Assembly (NCBI GenBank): GCA_019118885.1
Contig: DWYB01000036.1
Coordinates: 1 to 64,000, forward strand
DNA: 64,000 bases
Direction: 5' to 3'
Source of the DNA: Candidatus Mediterraneibacter surreyensis
GTDB lineage: Bacteria; Bacillota; Clostridia; Lachnospirales; Lachnospiraceae
Shown: positions 35,293-44,648 of the stretch, one piece after another
Numbering within the stretch: position 1 is the first letter of the stretch
Layout of the letters: each line of letters starts with the position of its first letter
The notes under the pieces: model-generated
Database searches by the model: none
Told to the model about the DNA's origin: nothing
Seen by the model: only the letters and a program-made list of their open reading frames with translations
Translations under genes and position numbers: made by a program

Positions 35293-36654
35293 ATGGGAAA
35301 AGAGAAGAAAGAAAAGAAGAGAGGATCTATCGTAAAACGAATGATCATCGCAGTGATCGCCGGTTTTGTGGTCGGTTTCCTGTGCCTGGTACTCAGAGAG
35401 TTTCTTAATGGAAATGGAAATGAGAATGTATGGAACGTAGTCGATGCAATATTTTTCCAAGATATTACAGCTACAAACGGCTTTGAAGGGCTTGGTATCC
35501 TTTATATTGTAGGGCAGTTATTTATGCGCGGTCTTCAGATGGCGATCGTACCTCTGGTACTTACCTCATTGAGCCTCGCAATGTGCAGTCTGGCAAATCC
35601 GGAGAGGCTCGGAAAGATCGCAGGAAAGACATTTATTACATACATCTGCTTTTATGTAGTAGCTGCAGCGCTTGCTGGAGCTGCGGCTTATTTTGTAAGA
35701 AGCATGGGATGGTTTAATGTAAATCTTCCAAGCGAGATGGCTACAGAGGCCGTGACGATGGAGGGATATAACCCGCTGACAGCGGTTATCACCGCCGTAC
35801 CGTCCAACCTGTTTTCCGCTTTTACATCAAACAATGAGATCCTGGCGGTATGTGTCGTAGCAATCATCATGGGCTTGTGTATGACGTTTATGGGTGAGAA
35901 AGCGGATCCGTTAAAGAAAGTGCTTGAAAATCTGAATGATATTATCCAGATGTTCCTGAACTTCCTGATCGACAGAGTCGGACCTGTTGCAATTTTCTGT
36001 ATGATCTGCAGAACACTTGCTGTTTATGGTGTGGAGTATATCAGACCGACACTTGTATGGATGGTTACAACGATCATTGTGAGCCTTGTACTGGTCTCAA
36101 CGATCTATCCGATCGGAATCTTCCTGACGACACGGCTGAATCCGTTCCCGTTCCTCAAGAAATCATTTAAGATCGGTTTGTTTGCAGCTGCAACAAACTC
36201 CTCTGCTGCAACCCTTCCTCTGAATACAAAGACATGTATCAACGAGCTTGGGTGTACGGAAGAAATCAGCAGTTTTGTGCTTCCGACCGGTATGACGATC
36301 AATATGAACGGTACGACGGCGATGCATATGATAGCGGTCACATTTATCGCGACAGCAGCAGGCATTGACATCTCACCGTCAACTCTGGTAATGGCGGCAT
36401 TCCTTTCTATCTGTACAGCAATGGGCTGCCCGGCAATCCCGGTGGCAGGTACCACAATGGTATATGTCGTTATGTCCGGCCTCGGAATGACGTCAGAACT
36501 GTGTATGATCGGCTATTCACTTGTTCTTGCTATGAATTATCTGCCGGGCATGGCGGTTATCACACTGAATGTTATCGGTGATGCGGCTACGAACGTTATC
36601 GTGAACTTCAAGGAAGGCGTATTGAACAAAGAAGTTTATAACAAGATGGACTAA
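35293..36654 (+). CDS. Dicarboxylate/amino acid:cation symporter (DAACS family)
   Basis: This is a membrane symporter of the glutamate/dicarboxylate (DAACS, SdcS/GltP/DctA) family, 453 residues with eight or more hydrophobic segments. Family hallmarks are modified but clear: 'NSSAATLPLNTKT' in place of the usual SSSTATLP, 'LPTGMTINMNGTT' in place of NMDGTA, and 'IGDAATNVIVN' in the last conserved helix. These substitutions suggest a substrate other than plain C4-dicarboxylates. It has its own promoter flanked by two copies of the putative YdjF operator, so it probably belongs to the same regulon as the ydj-like operon and imports an acidic substrate. Confidence 0.9.
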   Translation: MGKEKKEKKRGSIVKRMIIAVIAGFVVGFLCLVLREFLNGNGNENVWNVVDAIFFQDITATNGFEGLGILYIVGQLFMRGLQMAIVPLVLTSLSLAMCSLANPERLGKIAGKTFITYICFYVVAAALAGAAAYFVRSMGWFNVNLPSEMATEAVTMEGYNPLTAVITAVPSNLFSAFTSNNEILAVCVVAIIMGLCMTFMGEKADPLKKVLENLNDIIQMFLNFLIDRVGPVAIFCMICRTLAVYGVEYIRPTLVWMVTTIIVSLVLVSTIYPIGIFLTTRLNPFPFLKKSFKIGLFAAATNSSAATLPLNTKTCINELGCTEEISSFVLPTGMTINMNGTTAMHMIAVTFIATAAGIDISPSTLVMAAFLSICTAMGCPAIPVAGTTMVYVVMSGLGMTSELCMIGYSLVLAMNYLPGMAVITLNVIGDAATNVIVNFKEGVLNKEVYNKMD

Positions 36655-36679
36655 ATCGGCCGGATGAGGAGTTGACATT

Positions 36680-37441
36680 ATGATGAAAGAAATATCCCTG
36701 GAAGGGAAAACGGCGCTGATCACAGGCGGTGCGACAGGGATTGGTTATGCGATTGCAGGAGAAATGTGCGATGCAGGTGCCGATGTGGTGATCGTCGGGC
36801 GGAGAGAGGAGAAGCTCAGGGAAGCTGCTCAGAATCTCGGCGACCACTGCCGCTGGTATCAGTTTGATGTGACGCAGATAGAGGAATATGAGAGGTTGCT
36901 GAATCAGATAGAAGAGCAGGGAACGATAGATATCCTTGTGAATAATGCGGGAATCAATATTAAGAAAGATTTCTTTGACTTTAAGGCTGAGGAATTTGAC
37001 AGGATCGTTGAGACGCAGGCAAAAGCTCCGTTTATGCTGTCACAGGCTGTTGCAGAGAGGATGAAGTCCAGAAGATCCGGTAATATAATCTTTATATCTT
37101 CCCTGGCCTCTGTCCTCGGTATGCATGAGATACAGGCATATACAGTCTGCAAGAGCGGGATAAAGGGGCTGGCAAGGAGCCTCGCACGTGATCTGGGCCC
37201 GTATGGGATAAGGGTAAACAGCCTGAATCCGGGATTTGTCTACACGGATATGCTTGAACGGACAAATCTTAAAACTCCGGAAAGACTCAGGGAAATTGAG
37301 GAGAGGACGCCGTTGAAAGGGTTTACACAGGCGAAAGATCTCGGAATGGCAGCTGTATTCCTTGCATCAGATGCAGCAAGATTTATAACAGGAATCGATC
37401 TTGTGGTAGATGGAGGAATAAGCAGTTCTTTTTTGATATAG
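36680..37441 (+). CDS. Short-chain dehydrogenase (gluconate 5-dehydrogenase-like SDR)
   Basis: This is an NAD(P)-dependent short-chain dehydrogenase of 253 residues. The cofactor motif 'GGATGIGYA' lies near residue 17, 'NNAGIN' near 90, the catalytic Ser in 'ISSLASV', and Tyr/Lys in 'YTVCKSG'. The C-terminal 'FITGIDLVVDGGISSSF' is typical of gluconate 5-dehydrogenase and related sugar-acid or polyol oxidoreductases. It starts 26 bp after the symporter gene and shares its promoter. Its likely task is oxidation or reduction of the imported acid before entry into the ydj-type route; the exact substrate is unknown. Confidence 0.87.
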   Translation: MMKEISLEGKTALITGGATGIGYAIAGEMCDAGADVVIVGRREEKLREAAQNLGDHCRWYQFDVTQIEEYERLLNQIEEQGTIDILVNNAGINIKKDFFDFKAEEFDRIVETQAKAPFMLSQAVAERMKSRRSGNIIFISSLASVLGMHEIQAYTVCKSGIKGLARSLARDLGPYGIRVNSLNPGFVYTDMLERTNLKTPERLREIEERTPLKGFTQAKDLGMAAVFLASDAARFITGIDLVVDGGISSSFLI

Positions 37442-37468
37442 TACAGTACGAAAAGTTAATAAAGAGAT

Positions 37469-37505
37469 AAAAGCAGTGCCCGAAATGGTTATGGGCACTG
37501 CTTTT
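37469..37505. terminator. Bidirectional terminator between SDR and PBP1A genes
   Basis: AAAAGCAGTGCCC (37469-37481) pairs perfectly with GGGCACTGCTTTT (37493-37505). A and T runs on the two sides allow it to serve both converging genes. Confidence 0.9.
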
Positions 37506-37521
37506 ATATTGATATTAAGTT

Positions 37522-40152
37522 TCAGCCTGTCGGCTGCTCGGTTCCGGTATTGCCTCCGCCGGTTTCGCCGCCTGTACCTCCGCCGGTTTCGCCGCCTGTA
37601 CCCCCGCCGGTCTCACCGCCACCTGTACCTCCGCCGGTTTCGCCGCCGGGTGTGCCGCCGCCGGTATCAGTGTTACTGCCGGAGCCTCCGCCATTGTTGG
37701 TATTAGAGCCGGTATTGCCATTATCGGTATTGCCACCGGTATTGGTATCATTATTAGTTGTATTGTTATCTGTAGTCTCTTTGTCGTCGTCATCACTGCC
37801 GCTGGAAGTATTCCGGTATCCATGACCGGAACAGCTCTGGGTCGGCGCCGTTTCTTTATCAAAATACTCTGTTCTGGACGGACAGCCGCTTACAGCGAGC
37901 AGACCGGTTCTCGTACATACAGTCTTTCTCACAACAGAAGACGGCATCTCAAAATCTTTGTCCTGGAGATCCTGATGGATCCGGTCCATAATGGCATGCC
38001 AGATGGTCAGATGCCATGATCCCAAACTTTCCATTGACTTATTCTCATCATAACCGCCCCAGATACCGGCTGTGTAATAAGGCGTATATCCGACAAACCA
38101 GCGATCGTCATAATTATCTGTTGATCCGGTCTTTCCTGCTGTTGCCATGCCGCCCAGTCCGGCACCGTATCCGGTACCGCTGCTGACTACATCTTCCATT
38201 GCGCTTGTCAGAAGATAAGCGGTAGAGTCTTTGATCACTTCGTGAGTTGATGGAGAAGTGTTGTCGATCAGGACGTTGCCGTCATGATCAAGAATCTCCG
38301 TATACAGGATCGGTTCTGTATATGTGCCGCTGTTTGCAATAGAAGCGAAAGCGGCTGTCAGCTCCAGATTATATACACCGTTGGTGATTCCGCCAAGAGC
38401 AGTAGCCTGAGCAATATCTGATTCGCTCAATGTACTGAATCCGAAATCCTGAAGGTATTCATATCCTGTCTCCAGTCCTACATCGTCTGTGAGAGTCTCC
38501 ACAGCAATCGTGTTACAGGATATTTTGATCGCATCGCGCACGGACATGGATCCACGGTATCCTCTGTAAGAGTTGGGGACGTTCTGACCGCTCTTGTATT
38601 TGTAAGGTTTATCCACTTTTGTTGTTGCAAGAGTGATCTTATCTTCGTTGAGTCCGGGCGCATAAGTCGATAAAATCTTGAATACGGAACCGGGCTGCTG
38701 AGGATCGTCTGTGGCACGGTTCAGCGTACGGTTTCCTGTCTTATCCCCGCGTCCGCCCACAAGTGCTTTTACCTGACCGGTATACTGATCCATGACGACA
38801 AAGGAAACCTGGGGCTGCAGTGTGATCGTGCAGTTTTCATCTACAGTGTCGCCGGCATCTTCATCGATATTGAGCGTACCTTTGTATTCCTCGATCCTCT
38901 GTTTCGCCTCATCCTCGGAAGAGAAGACGAGAGGATTGCTGTCATTGTAGGTTTCTCTGATATACTCCGCAAGATTTTCCTTGCTGTAATTTTCAGCGGA
39001 ACCGTCTGCCCGGTGGATTGTCAGAGCATACTGTAATCCATATTCTGTCAGAGGATAGTAATCACTGTCCGCTACTTCTTCATCGCAGATACTCTGGATC
39101 GTCTGATCCTGTGTGGATTTGATCGTAAGACCGCCACCATAGAGCAGATTGTATGCCTGAGTTTCGGAGTACCCTTTTTCATCCATGAGATCCTGTACCA
39201 CATCTTCGATCAGAGAGTCGGTAAAGTAAGAATAAGGTGTTGTATCTTCCGTAATAGCCGAAGTCTCAAGAATGCGGTCATATACCGGATCCTCGATGGC
39301 CTCGTCATATTCCGACTGGTTGATATATCCCTGATCGAGCATATTATTCAGGACTACTTTCCGACGTTTGGCGTTGTTGTCGGGGTTGGTCACGGGATCA
39401 TAAGCCGTAGGATTTTGTGTGATGGCAGCGATAACTGCACATTCCGAAAGGGTCAGATCAGCCGCATCCTTATTGAAGTACCGTTCCGCCGCTGTCTGCA
39501 CACCGAGACATCCCTGGCCCAGGTTGATCGTATTCATATAGGCTTCGAGAATCTCGTTCTTGCTCATTTCCTTTTCAAACTGGAGGGCGAGATACTGTTC
39601 CTGCAGCTTTCTTTCAACTCTTTCAAAACTGCTTTCATTGACAAAATCAGGGAAGACATTGTTTTTGATAAGCTGCTGAGTCAGTGTGCTGGCGCCTTCT
39701 GAGAAATCAAAGCCATTGGTGATGCCGACGATACCGGCACGAATAATGCCTTGGAGGTCAATTCCGTTGTGTTCATAGAAACGTTCGTCCTCAATGGCAA
39801 CAAATGCGTGCGGGAGATACTCGGAATTGGCTGTGATCTCCTCATATGTCTTATATACACGATTGGAATCGGCATCGCTCAGAGTCTCAAGCACATTCCC
39901 GCTCTGATCGGTGATATTGGTCGTATAACCCTGAGGGAGTATGTCTTCTGCCGAGACAGCAGGAGCGTTGTCTATGATCTTTTTGGCAAAGACCGCTGCT
40001 CCGATGACACATATGATTCCCAGAAGGAGTATACAGATAATGAGGGCTTTAAAGAATCGTACGCCTACGCGTTTCTTTTTCATTCTTTTTTTAGAAGAAA
40101 TACTTTTTTTTCTTCTGGAAAGGTTTCTTTTCCCGTAATTCACGAATAACAT
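37522..40152 (-). CDS. Bifunctional class A penicillin-binding protein (PBP1A)
   Basis: This is a peptidoglycan glycosyltransferase and transpeptidase, up to 876 residues. The N-terminus is strongly basic, followed by a membrane anchor near residues 33-55. The GT51 domain shows 'FVAIEDERFYEHNGIDLQGI' (catalytic Glu) and 'EGASTLTQQLIKN'. The transpeptidase has SxxK in 'QQPGSVFKIL', SxN in 'KISCNTIAVE' and KTG in 'AGKTGSTDNYDDRWFVGYTP'. The last 110 residues are a low-complexity tail of Asn/Thr/Asp and then Gly-Gly-Glu-Thr repeats. The ATG at 40152 touches the AGGAGG; a GTG at 40143 has better spacing and may be the true start. Convergent with the SDR gene. Confidence 0.95.
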   Translation of the reverse strand: MLFVNYGKRNLSRRKKSISSKKRMKKKRVGVRFFKALIICILLLGIICVIGAAVFAKKIIDNAPAVSAEDILPQGYTTNITDQSGNVLETLSDADSNRVYKTYEEITANSEYLPHAFVAIEDERFYEHNGIDLQGIIRAGIVGITNGFDFSEGASTLTQQLIKNNVFPDFVNESSFERVERKLQEQYLALQFEKEMSKNEILEAYMNTINLGQGCLGVQTAAERYFNKDAADLTLSECAVIAAITQNPTAYDPVTNPDNNAKRRKVVLNNMLDQGYINQSEYDEAIEDPVYDRILETSAITEDTTPYSYFTDSLIEDVVQDLMDEKGYSETQAYNLLYGGGLTIKSTQDQTIQSICDEEVADSDYYPLTEYGLQYALTIHRADGSAENYSKENLAEYIRETYNDSNPLVFSSEDEAKQRIEEYKGTLNIDEDAGDTVDENCTITLQPQVSFVVMDQYTGQVKALVGGRGDKTGNRTLNRATDDPQQPGSVFKILSTYAPGLNEDKITLATTKVDKPYKYKSGQNVPNSYRGYRGSMSVRDAIKISCNTIAVETLTDDVGLETGYEYLQDFGFSTLSESDIAQATALGGITNGVYNLELTAAFASIANSGTYTEPILYTEILDHDGNVLIDNTSPSTHEVIKDSTAYLLTSAMEDVVSSGTGYGAGLGGMATAGKTGSTDNYDDRWFVGYTPYYTAGIWGGYDENKSMESLGSWHLTIWHAIMDRIHQDLQDKDFEMPSSVVRKTVCTRTGLLAVSGCPSRTEYFDKETAPTQSCSGHGYRNTSSGSDDDDKETTDNNTTNNDTNTGGNTDNGNTGSNTNNGGGSGSNTDTGGGTPGGETGGGTGGGETGGGTGGETGGGTGGETGGGNTGTEQPTG

Positions 40153-40296
40153 CCTCCTTTTTAACTCCCATGATTATATCAAATATAAGCATATAAATAA
40201 AGGAAAAAATAAAATCTTCATATTTTCTACAATTTTTGATAATATATTAAAAGCAGCCCGTATCAGGCGGATTTTGAACCGGAAGGAGAGTGCTTT

Positions 40297-40950
40297 ATGG
40301 ATAGATATGATACTGTGTACAGAGGCGGAACGGGAGAATATGCAGAGAAAAAATCCCGTTTTATTGCAGAGGTGTTTCCGGTTAACTCGGAAGAAGAGGC
40401 CTTTTCTTATCTGGAAAAAGTAAAAAAGAGATACTGGGATGCAAGGCATCACTGCTGGGCGTATATTCTTGGGAGAAATCCGGCTTCCGAGCGCATGAGT
40501 GATGACGGGGAACCGGCAGGAACGGCCGGGAAGCCGATCCTGGAAGTGATCAGAGGAAGAGGACTTACAGATGTGTTCGTGGTAGTGACGAGATATTTCG
40601 GAGGAACACTTCTCGGAACGGGAGGATTAGTGCGCGCTTATACGGCTGCAGCCTCTGAAGCTCTTTCGCATGCTGTGATTATCACGAGAATATGGGGATC
40701 CAGGCTTAATATTGCGACAGACTACACAGGACTTGGAAAGATCCAATATCTGATCGGGCAGAGGGGGCTGCATGTATTGGATACAGTCTATACGGATCAG
40801 GTTGTAATGACGGTCCTTGTTCCGGAGGAAGAAAAGAAGTCGTTTATAAAAGAGATCATGGAGGGAACCAACGGGCAGGCTGTGATCGAGCTGGAAAATA
40901 AATGTTGGTTCGCAAAAACCGAAAATGGTACAGAAGTCTGGGATGCATAA
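40297..40950 (+). CDS. yigZ: YigZ/IMPACT family protein
   Basis: This is a small cytoplasmic protein of 217 residues with the N-terminal UPF0029/IMPACT domain and a C-terminal DUF1949-type domain. Conserved blocks are 'EKKSRFIAEVFPVNSEEEAF', 'DARHHCWAYILG', 'SDDGEPAGTAGKPIL' and 'VVVTRYFGGTLLGTGGLVRAY'. The family is widespread; its molecular role in bacteria is not settled, although the eukaryotic relative IMPACT regulates the GCN2 pathway. An RBS of AAGGAGAG precedes the ATG. It stands between divergent PBP1A and convergent hpf. Confidence 0.92.
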   Translation: MDRYDTVYRGGTGEYAEKKSRFIAEVFPVNSEEEAFSYLEKVKKRYWDARHHCWAYILGRNPASERMSDDGEPAGTAGKPILEVIRGRGLTDVFVVVTRYFGGTLLGTGGLVRAYTAAASEALSHAVIITRIWGSRLNIATDYTGLGKIQYLIGQRGLHVLDTVYTDQVVMTVLVPEEEKKSFIKEIMEGTNGQAVIELENKCWFAKTENGTEVWDA

Positions 40951-40954
40951 AGAG

Positions 40955-41009
40955 CCGCCCCTGAAATATGCTTTTGGCAGCGATTGCTGAAAGAATATTT
41001 CAGGGGCGG
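40955..41009. terminator. Convergent hairpin between yigZ and hpf
   Basis: CCGCCCCTGAAATAT (40955-40969) pairs perfectly with ATATTTCAGGGGCGG (40995-41009) around a partly paired 25-nt loop. T-runs are weak on both sides. Confidence 0.75.
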
Positions 41010-41027
41010 TTATAAATTTACAGGAAC

Positions 41028-41585
41028 TTATGAAAATTCCGGCTCGATAAGTCCGAAAGAACCGTCTTTTCTCTTATATACGACATTGACTTCTTCTGTC
41101 TCCGCATTGGAGAAAACAAAGAAACTGTGTCCCAAAAGTTCCATCTGGATGCAGGCATCTTCCGGATACATCGGTTTGATACCGAATTTTTTCGTACGCA
41201 CGATGCGGATCTCGTCATCCTCGGGTGATTCTTCCTCAGAATCAATGAATTCTTTCCGGATACTGCCGGTTGATGCTGCCGAAGTGGGATGACCCTGATT
41301 CTTAGCTACCAGCTTGTTCTTATATTTACGGAGCTGGCGCTCGATGATCTCTTCCACAAGATCGATGGATACATACATGTCATTGCTCGTCTGCTCTGAG
41401 CGGATAATGTTTCCTTTGACCGGGATCGTTACCTCGATCTTCTGGCGTCCTTTCTCTACGCTCAATGTTACGATGATTTCTGTTTCAGGAGTGAAGTACC
41501 TCTCAAGCTTGCCTAATTTCTGCTCGATTGCGTCTTTGAGTCCTTGAGTTACTTCGATGTTTTTTCCACTGATGATATAATTCAT
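41028..41585 (-). CDS. hpf: Ribosome hibernation promoting factor, long form
   Basis: Hpf dimerises 70S ribosomes into inactive 100S particles in stationary phase. From the ATG at 41585 (AAGGAG nine bases upstream) it has 185 residues, the long form found in Firmicutes. The N-terminal domain starts 'MNYIISGKNIEVTQGLKDAI' and has the conserved 'KGRQKIEVTIPVKGNIIRSEQ'. The C-terminal dimerisation domain contains 'IVRTKKFGIKPMYPEDACIQMELLGHSFFVFSNAET', and the two are joined by an acidic linker. An in-frame ATG eight codons upstream is less well placed. Confidence 0.95.
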   Translation of the reverse strand: MNYIISGKNIEVTQGLKDAIEQKLGKLERYFTPETEIIVTLSVEKGRQKIEVTIPVKGNIIRSEQTSNDMYVSIDLVEEIIERQLRKYKNKLVAKNQGHPTSAASTGSIRKEFIDSEEESPEDDEIRIVRTKKFGIKPMYPEDACIQMELLGHSFFVFSNAETEEVNVVYKRKDGSFGLIEPEFS

Positions 41586-41654
41586 ACTGTTCAACTCCTT
41601 TTTGTTCATATTCTACATAAACATGTGTTAAATATGTGTATGTATTATGTAAAT

Positions 41655-41663
41655 ATTATAGCA
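41655..41663 (-). promoter_or_regulatory. Extended -10 promoter element for hpf
   Basis: On the minus strand the sequence TGCTATAAT (41663-41655) is a perfect extended -10, 70 bp before hpf. No convincing -35 was found. Confidence 0.6.
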
Positions 41664-41725
41664 TGGAACAGCGTTAATGTATAGAATGAATCACTTTGAT
41701 CCATATGTTTTTTTCGTTTATAAGT

Positions 41726-43552
41726 TTATTTCATATTTGCTCTTTTCCGCATTCTGGAATCAAGAATCTTCTTGCGGATGCGCAGAGATTTCGGCGTTAC
41801 TTCCAGCAGCTCGTCCGTATCGATGAAGTCAAGTGCCTGTTCCAGACTTAAGATCCGCGGCGGCGTGAGCCGGAGGGCTTCGTCAGCGCTGGAGGAACGT
41901 GTATTCGTCAGATGCTTTGTCTTGCAGACATTGAGTTCGATATCCTCGGCTTTCCCGTTCTGACCGATGACCATACCTGCGTATACCCTTTCTCCAGGGC
42001 CGATAAACAGTGTACCGCGTTCCTGCGCGCTGTACAGACCGTAAGTGACGGCTTCACCTGTCTCGAAAGCGATGAGTGACCCCTGCTTGCGGTATTGGAT
42101 ATCTCCTTTGTACGGCGCATAACCGTCAAAACTTGTGTTCAGGATTCCGTTTCCTTTTGTGTCGGTCAGAAATTCTCCGCGGTATCCGATCAGTCCTCTG
42201 GCCGGAATGGAGAACTCCAGGCGTGTATAGCCGCCTCCTGTAGTGCCCATATTCCGCAGCTCGCCTTTTCTCTGTCCAAGCTTTTCAATTACGACCCCGG
42301 TGAACTCATCCGGAACATCAATGTATGCCAGTTCCATAGGTTCCAGTTTTTTCCCGTTTTCATCTGTTTTATAGAGAACTTCCGCTTTGCTGACTGCAAA
42401 TTCATATCCTTCTCTGCGCATGTTTTCGATCAGGACAGAAAGGTGGAGTTCTCCACGCCCGGACACTTTAAAACTGTCTGTATTTTCCATTTCTTCCACG
42501 CGCAGGCTGACATCAGTGTTGAGCTCGCGGAAGAGACGGTCGCGCAGATGACGGGAAGTTACATATTTTCCTTCCTGCCCCGCAAAGGGACTGTCATTTA
42601 CAATAAACTGCATGGCGATAGTCGGCTCCGAGATCTTCTGGAACGGGATCGGTTCCGGTTTCTCGGGAGAGCAGAGCGTGTCTCCGATGGAGATATCAGA
42701 TATACCGGAGATGGCTACGATTGATCCGATCGTCGCTTCCTTTACCTCTACTTTATTCAAACCGTCGAACTCATAGAGACGGCTGATCTTTACTTTCTCC
42801 TGTTTGTCCGGATCATGATGGTTGACAAGAACCATCTCCTGATTGACGGCAATGGTTCCGTTATCGACTTTCCCGATTCCGATACGGCCTACATATTCAT
42901 TGTAATCAATGGTGCTGATGAGCACCTGTGTCGGAGCGTCCGGATCCCCCTCGGGAGCCGGGATGTAGTCGAGAATTGTCTCAAAGAGGGGTTTCATGTC
43001 TCTTTCTTCATCAGTAAGATCCAGCACGGCCACGCCGGCTTTTGCAGAAGCGTAGACGAAAGGACACTCCAGCTGTTCGTCGGAAGCGCCAAGGTCGATA
43101 AAGAGTTCGAGTACTTCGTCGATCACTTCCTCCGGGCGTGCTTCCGGCCGGTCGATCTTATTGATGCATACAATGACCGGAAGATTTAACTCCAGCGCTT
43201 TTCTGAGTACAAATTTTGTCTGAGGCATAGCTCCTTCAAAGGCATCTACCACAAGGATGACGCCGTTTACCATTTTTAGAACACGCTCTACCTCGCCGCC
43301 GAAATCGGCATGCCCGGGAGTATCGATAATATTGATTTTAACCCCTTTATAATGTACGGCGGTATTTTTAGAGAGAATTGTGATGCCTCTTTCCCGTTCG
43401 ATATCGTTGGAATCCATGACTCTTTCGGCCACTTCCTGATTTTCACGGAATACTCCGCTCTGTTTTAAAAGCTCATCCACAAGAGTTGTCTTCCCGTGGT
43501 CTACGTGAGCTATGATAGCAATATTTCTTACATCTTCGCGTTTTGTCTTCAT
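41726..43552 (-). CDS. typA: Translational GTPase TypA/BipA
   Basis: TypA is a ribosome-binding GTPase related to EF-G and LepA that helps ribosome assembly and stress growth. From the ATG at 43552 it has 608 residues; a GTG four codons upstream is the alternative. The G domain has '[15 protein letters not shown]', '[14 protein letters not shown]' and '[13 protein letters not shown]'. It is followed by an EF-Tu domain 2-like barrel, EF-G domain III and V-like parts, and the TypA-specific C-terminal domain ('[37 protein letters not shown]', split here by 'RV'). It is divergent from the SSB-like gene across a structured intergenic element. Confidence 0.96.
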   Translation of the reverse strand: MKTKREDVRNIAIIAHVDHGKTTLVDELLKQSGVFRENQEVAERVMDSNDIERERGITILSKNTAVHYKGVKINIIDTPGHADFGGEVERVLKMVNGVILVVDAFEGAMPQTKFVLRKALELNLPVIVCINKIDRPEARPEEVIDEVLELFIDLGASDEQLECPFVYASAKAGVAVLDLTDEERDMKPLFETILDYIPAPEGDPDAPTQVLISTIDYNEYVGRIGIGKVDNGTIAVNQEMVLVNHHDPDKQEKVKISRLYEFDGLNKVEVKEATIGSIVAISGISDISIGDTLCSPEKPEPIPFQKISEPTIAMQFIVNDSPFAGQEGKYVTSRHLRDRLFRELNTDVSLRVEEMENTDSFKVSGRGELHLSVLIENMRREGYEFAVSKAEVLYKTDENGKKLEPMELAYIDVPDEFTGVVIEKLGQRKGELRNMGTTGGGYTRLEFSIPARGLIGYRGEFLTDTKGNGILNTSFDGYAPYKGDIQYRKQGSLIAFETGEAVTYGLYSAQERGTLFIGPGERVYAGMVIGQNGKAEDIELNVCKTKHLTNTRSSSADEALRLTPPRILSLEQALDFIDTDELLEVTPKSLRIRKKILDSRMRKRANMK

Positions 43553-43635
43553 AATATTCTGCACTCTTTCCTTATAATATACACATTATATAACTGCAAC
43601 TCTCTTATTCTATCACAAAATCTGTAATTTACAAG

Positions 43636-43796
43636 TAACAGTTTAGCCATCGGGAAGGGAGGAACCGGATTTATGCTTGTATAAGGATCCGGCCCCTCCC
43701 TTCCCGATGAGCTGAGCGCCAGTATATGAGCAAAGGTGCGGCAAAGCCGCGGTAAGCACGGAGTGCGACTTTGCGAATGGCGCGGCTAAACTGTTA
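43636..43796. repeat. Structured intergenic element with three-way junction fold
   Basis: The outer arms TAACAGTTTAGCC (43636-43648) and GGCTAAACTGTTA (43784-43796) pair perfectly. Directly inside, 43649-43662 pairs with 43695-43708 (14 bp), continued by CCGGAT/ATCCGG. A second branch is closed by GCGCCA/TGGCGC (43716-43721 / 43778-43783) with inner GCAAAG/CTTTGC pairing. The arms meet without spare bases. The 375-bp gap between typA and the SSB-like gene holds this element and otherwise AT-rich sequence. It could be a MITE-like repeat or a structured RNA. Confidence 0.75.
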
Positions 43797-43927
43797 TGTA
43801 TGTGAAAAAAGCCGTTGAAAAACATGTCGAACGATTTTCGGAAAGAATGGTTCTAAAGCATCCCGAATGTTCATACATTTAGTAGTGACTCAAAAATACC
43901 AGGAAGAGGAAGGGAGAACTACAGATT

Positions 43928-44557
43928 ATGTCAGATAAGATCATTGAGAACAATCAGGTAACGGTCATAGGAACAGTGGTGTCGGAGTTTACATACAGCC
44001 ACGAGGTGTTCGGGGAAGGATTCTATATGGTGGATATCCTTGTCAGGAGACTGAGCAGTTCAAATGACAGAATTCCGGTCATGGTGTCAGAGCGCCTGAT
44101 CGATGTGACCCAGGATTACAGAAAGCGGTGTATCATGGTGACAGGGCAGTTCCGTTCCTACAATCGCCATGAGGAACAGAGAAACAGGCTGGTCCTGTCC
44201 GTATTCGCCCGTGAGATCGAGTTCGTGGAAGAGGAGCCTGACGGCGCGCGTACGAATCATATCCTGCTGGAGGGATATATGTGTAAGCGGCCGGTATACC
44301 GGAAGACACCTCTGGGCAGAGAGATCGCGGATCTTTTGCTTGCCGTGAACAGGCCTTATGGGAAATCAGACTATATTCCCTGTATATGCTGGGGCAGAAA
44401 CGCCAGGTATGCCTCGGGCTTTGATGTGGGAGAACATGTCAGGATACTGGGCAGGATCCAGAGCAGGGAGTATGTAAAGAAACTGTCGGAGACAGAGACG
44501 GAGACCCGGACTGCATATGAGGTCTCGGTGAGTAAATTAGAGTGCATCGAAGAGTGA
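43928..44557 (+). CDS. Single-stranded DNA-binding (OB-fold) protein
   Basis: This is a 209-residue protein with two OB-fold-like regions. The first half runs from 'NQVTVIGTVVSEFTYSHEVFGEGFYMVDILV'. The second half, 'ILLEGYMCKRPVYRKTPLGREIADLLLAVNR', matches the SSB family pattern and includes 'YIPCICWGRNARYA' and 'VGEHVRILGRIQSREY'. It lacks the acidic C-terminal tip of replicative SSB, so it is probably an accessory or PriB-like SSB paralogue, not the main one. The RBS is GGAAGGGAG. A strong terminator follows, so it is monocistronic. Confidence 0.82.
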   Translation: MSDKIIENNQVTVIGTVVSEFTYSHEVFGEGFYMVDILVRRLSSSNDRIPVMVSERLIDVTQDYRKRCIMVTGQFRSYNRHEEQRNRLVLSVFAREIEFVEEEPDGARTNHILLEGYMCKRPVYRKTPLGREIADLLLAVNRPYGKSDYIPCICWGRNARYASGFDVGEHVRILGRIQSREYVKKLSETETETRTAYEVSVSKLECIEE

Positions 44558-44568
44558 CGAATTTTGTT

Positions 44569-44617
44569 AAAAGGATATCATATATTGAGATTAACTCTCA
44601 GATATGATATCCTTTTT
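44569..44617 (+). terminator. Intrinsic terminator after the SSB-like gene
   Basis: AAAAGGATATCATAT (44569-44583) pairs perfectly with ATATGATATCCTTTT (44602-44616) and ends in a T-run. Confidence 0.88.
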
Positions 44618-44648
44618 ATATGTGATAACAGACAGGAGGATGAAAATA

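Noticed and set aside
37526-37700. Short direct repeats that resemble a CRISPR or minisatellite
   Set aside because: They are codons for the Gly/Thr/Glu-rich tail of PBP1A, in frame, with no spacer structure or cas genes.
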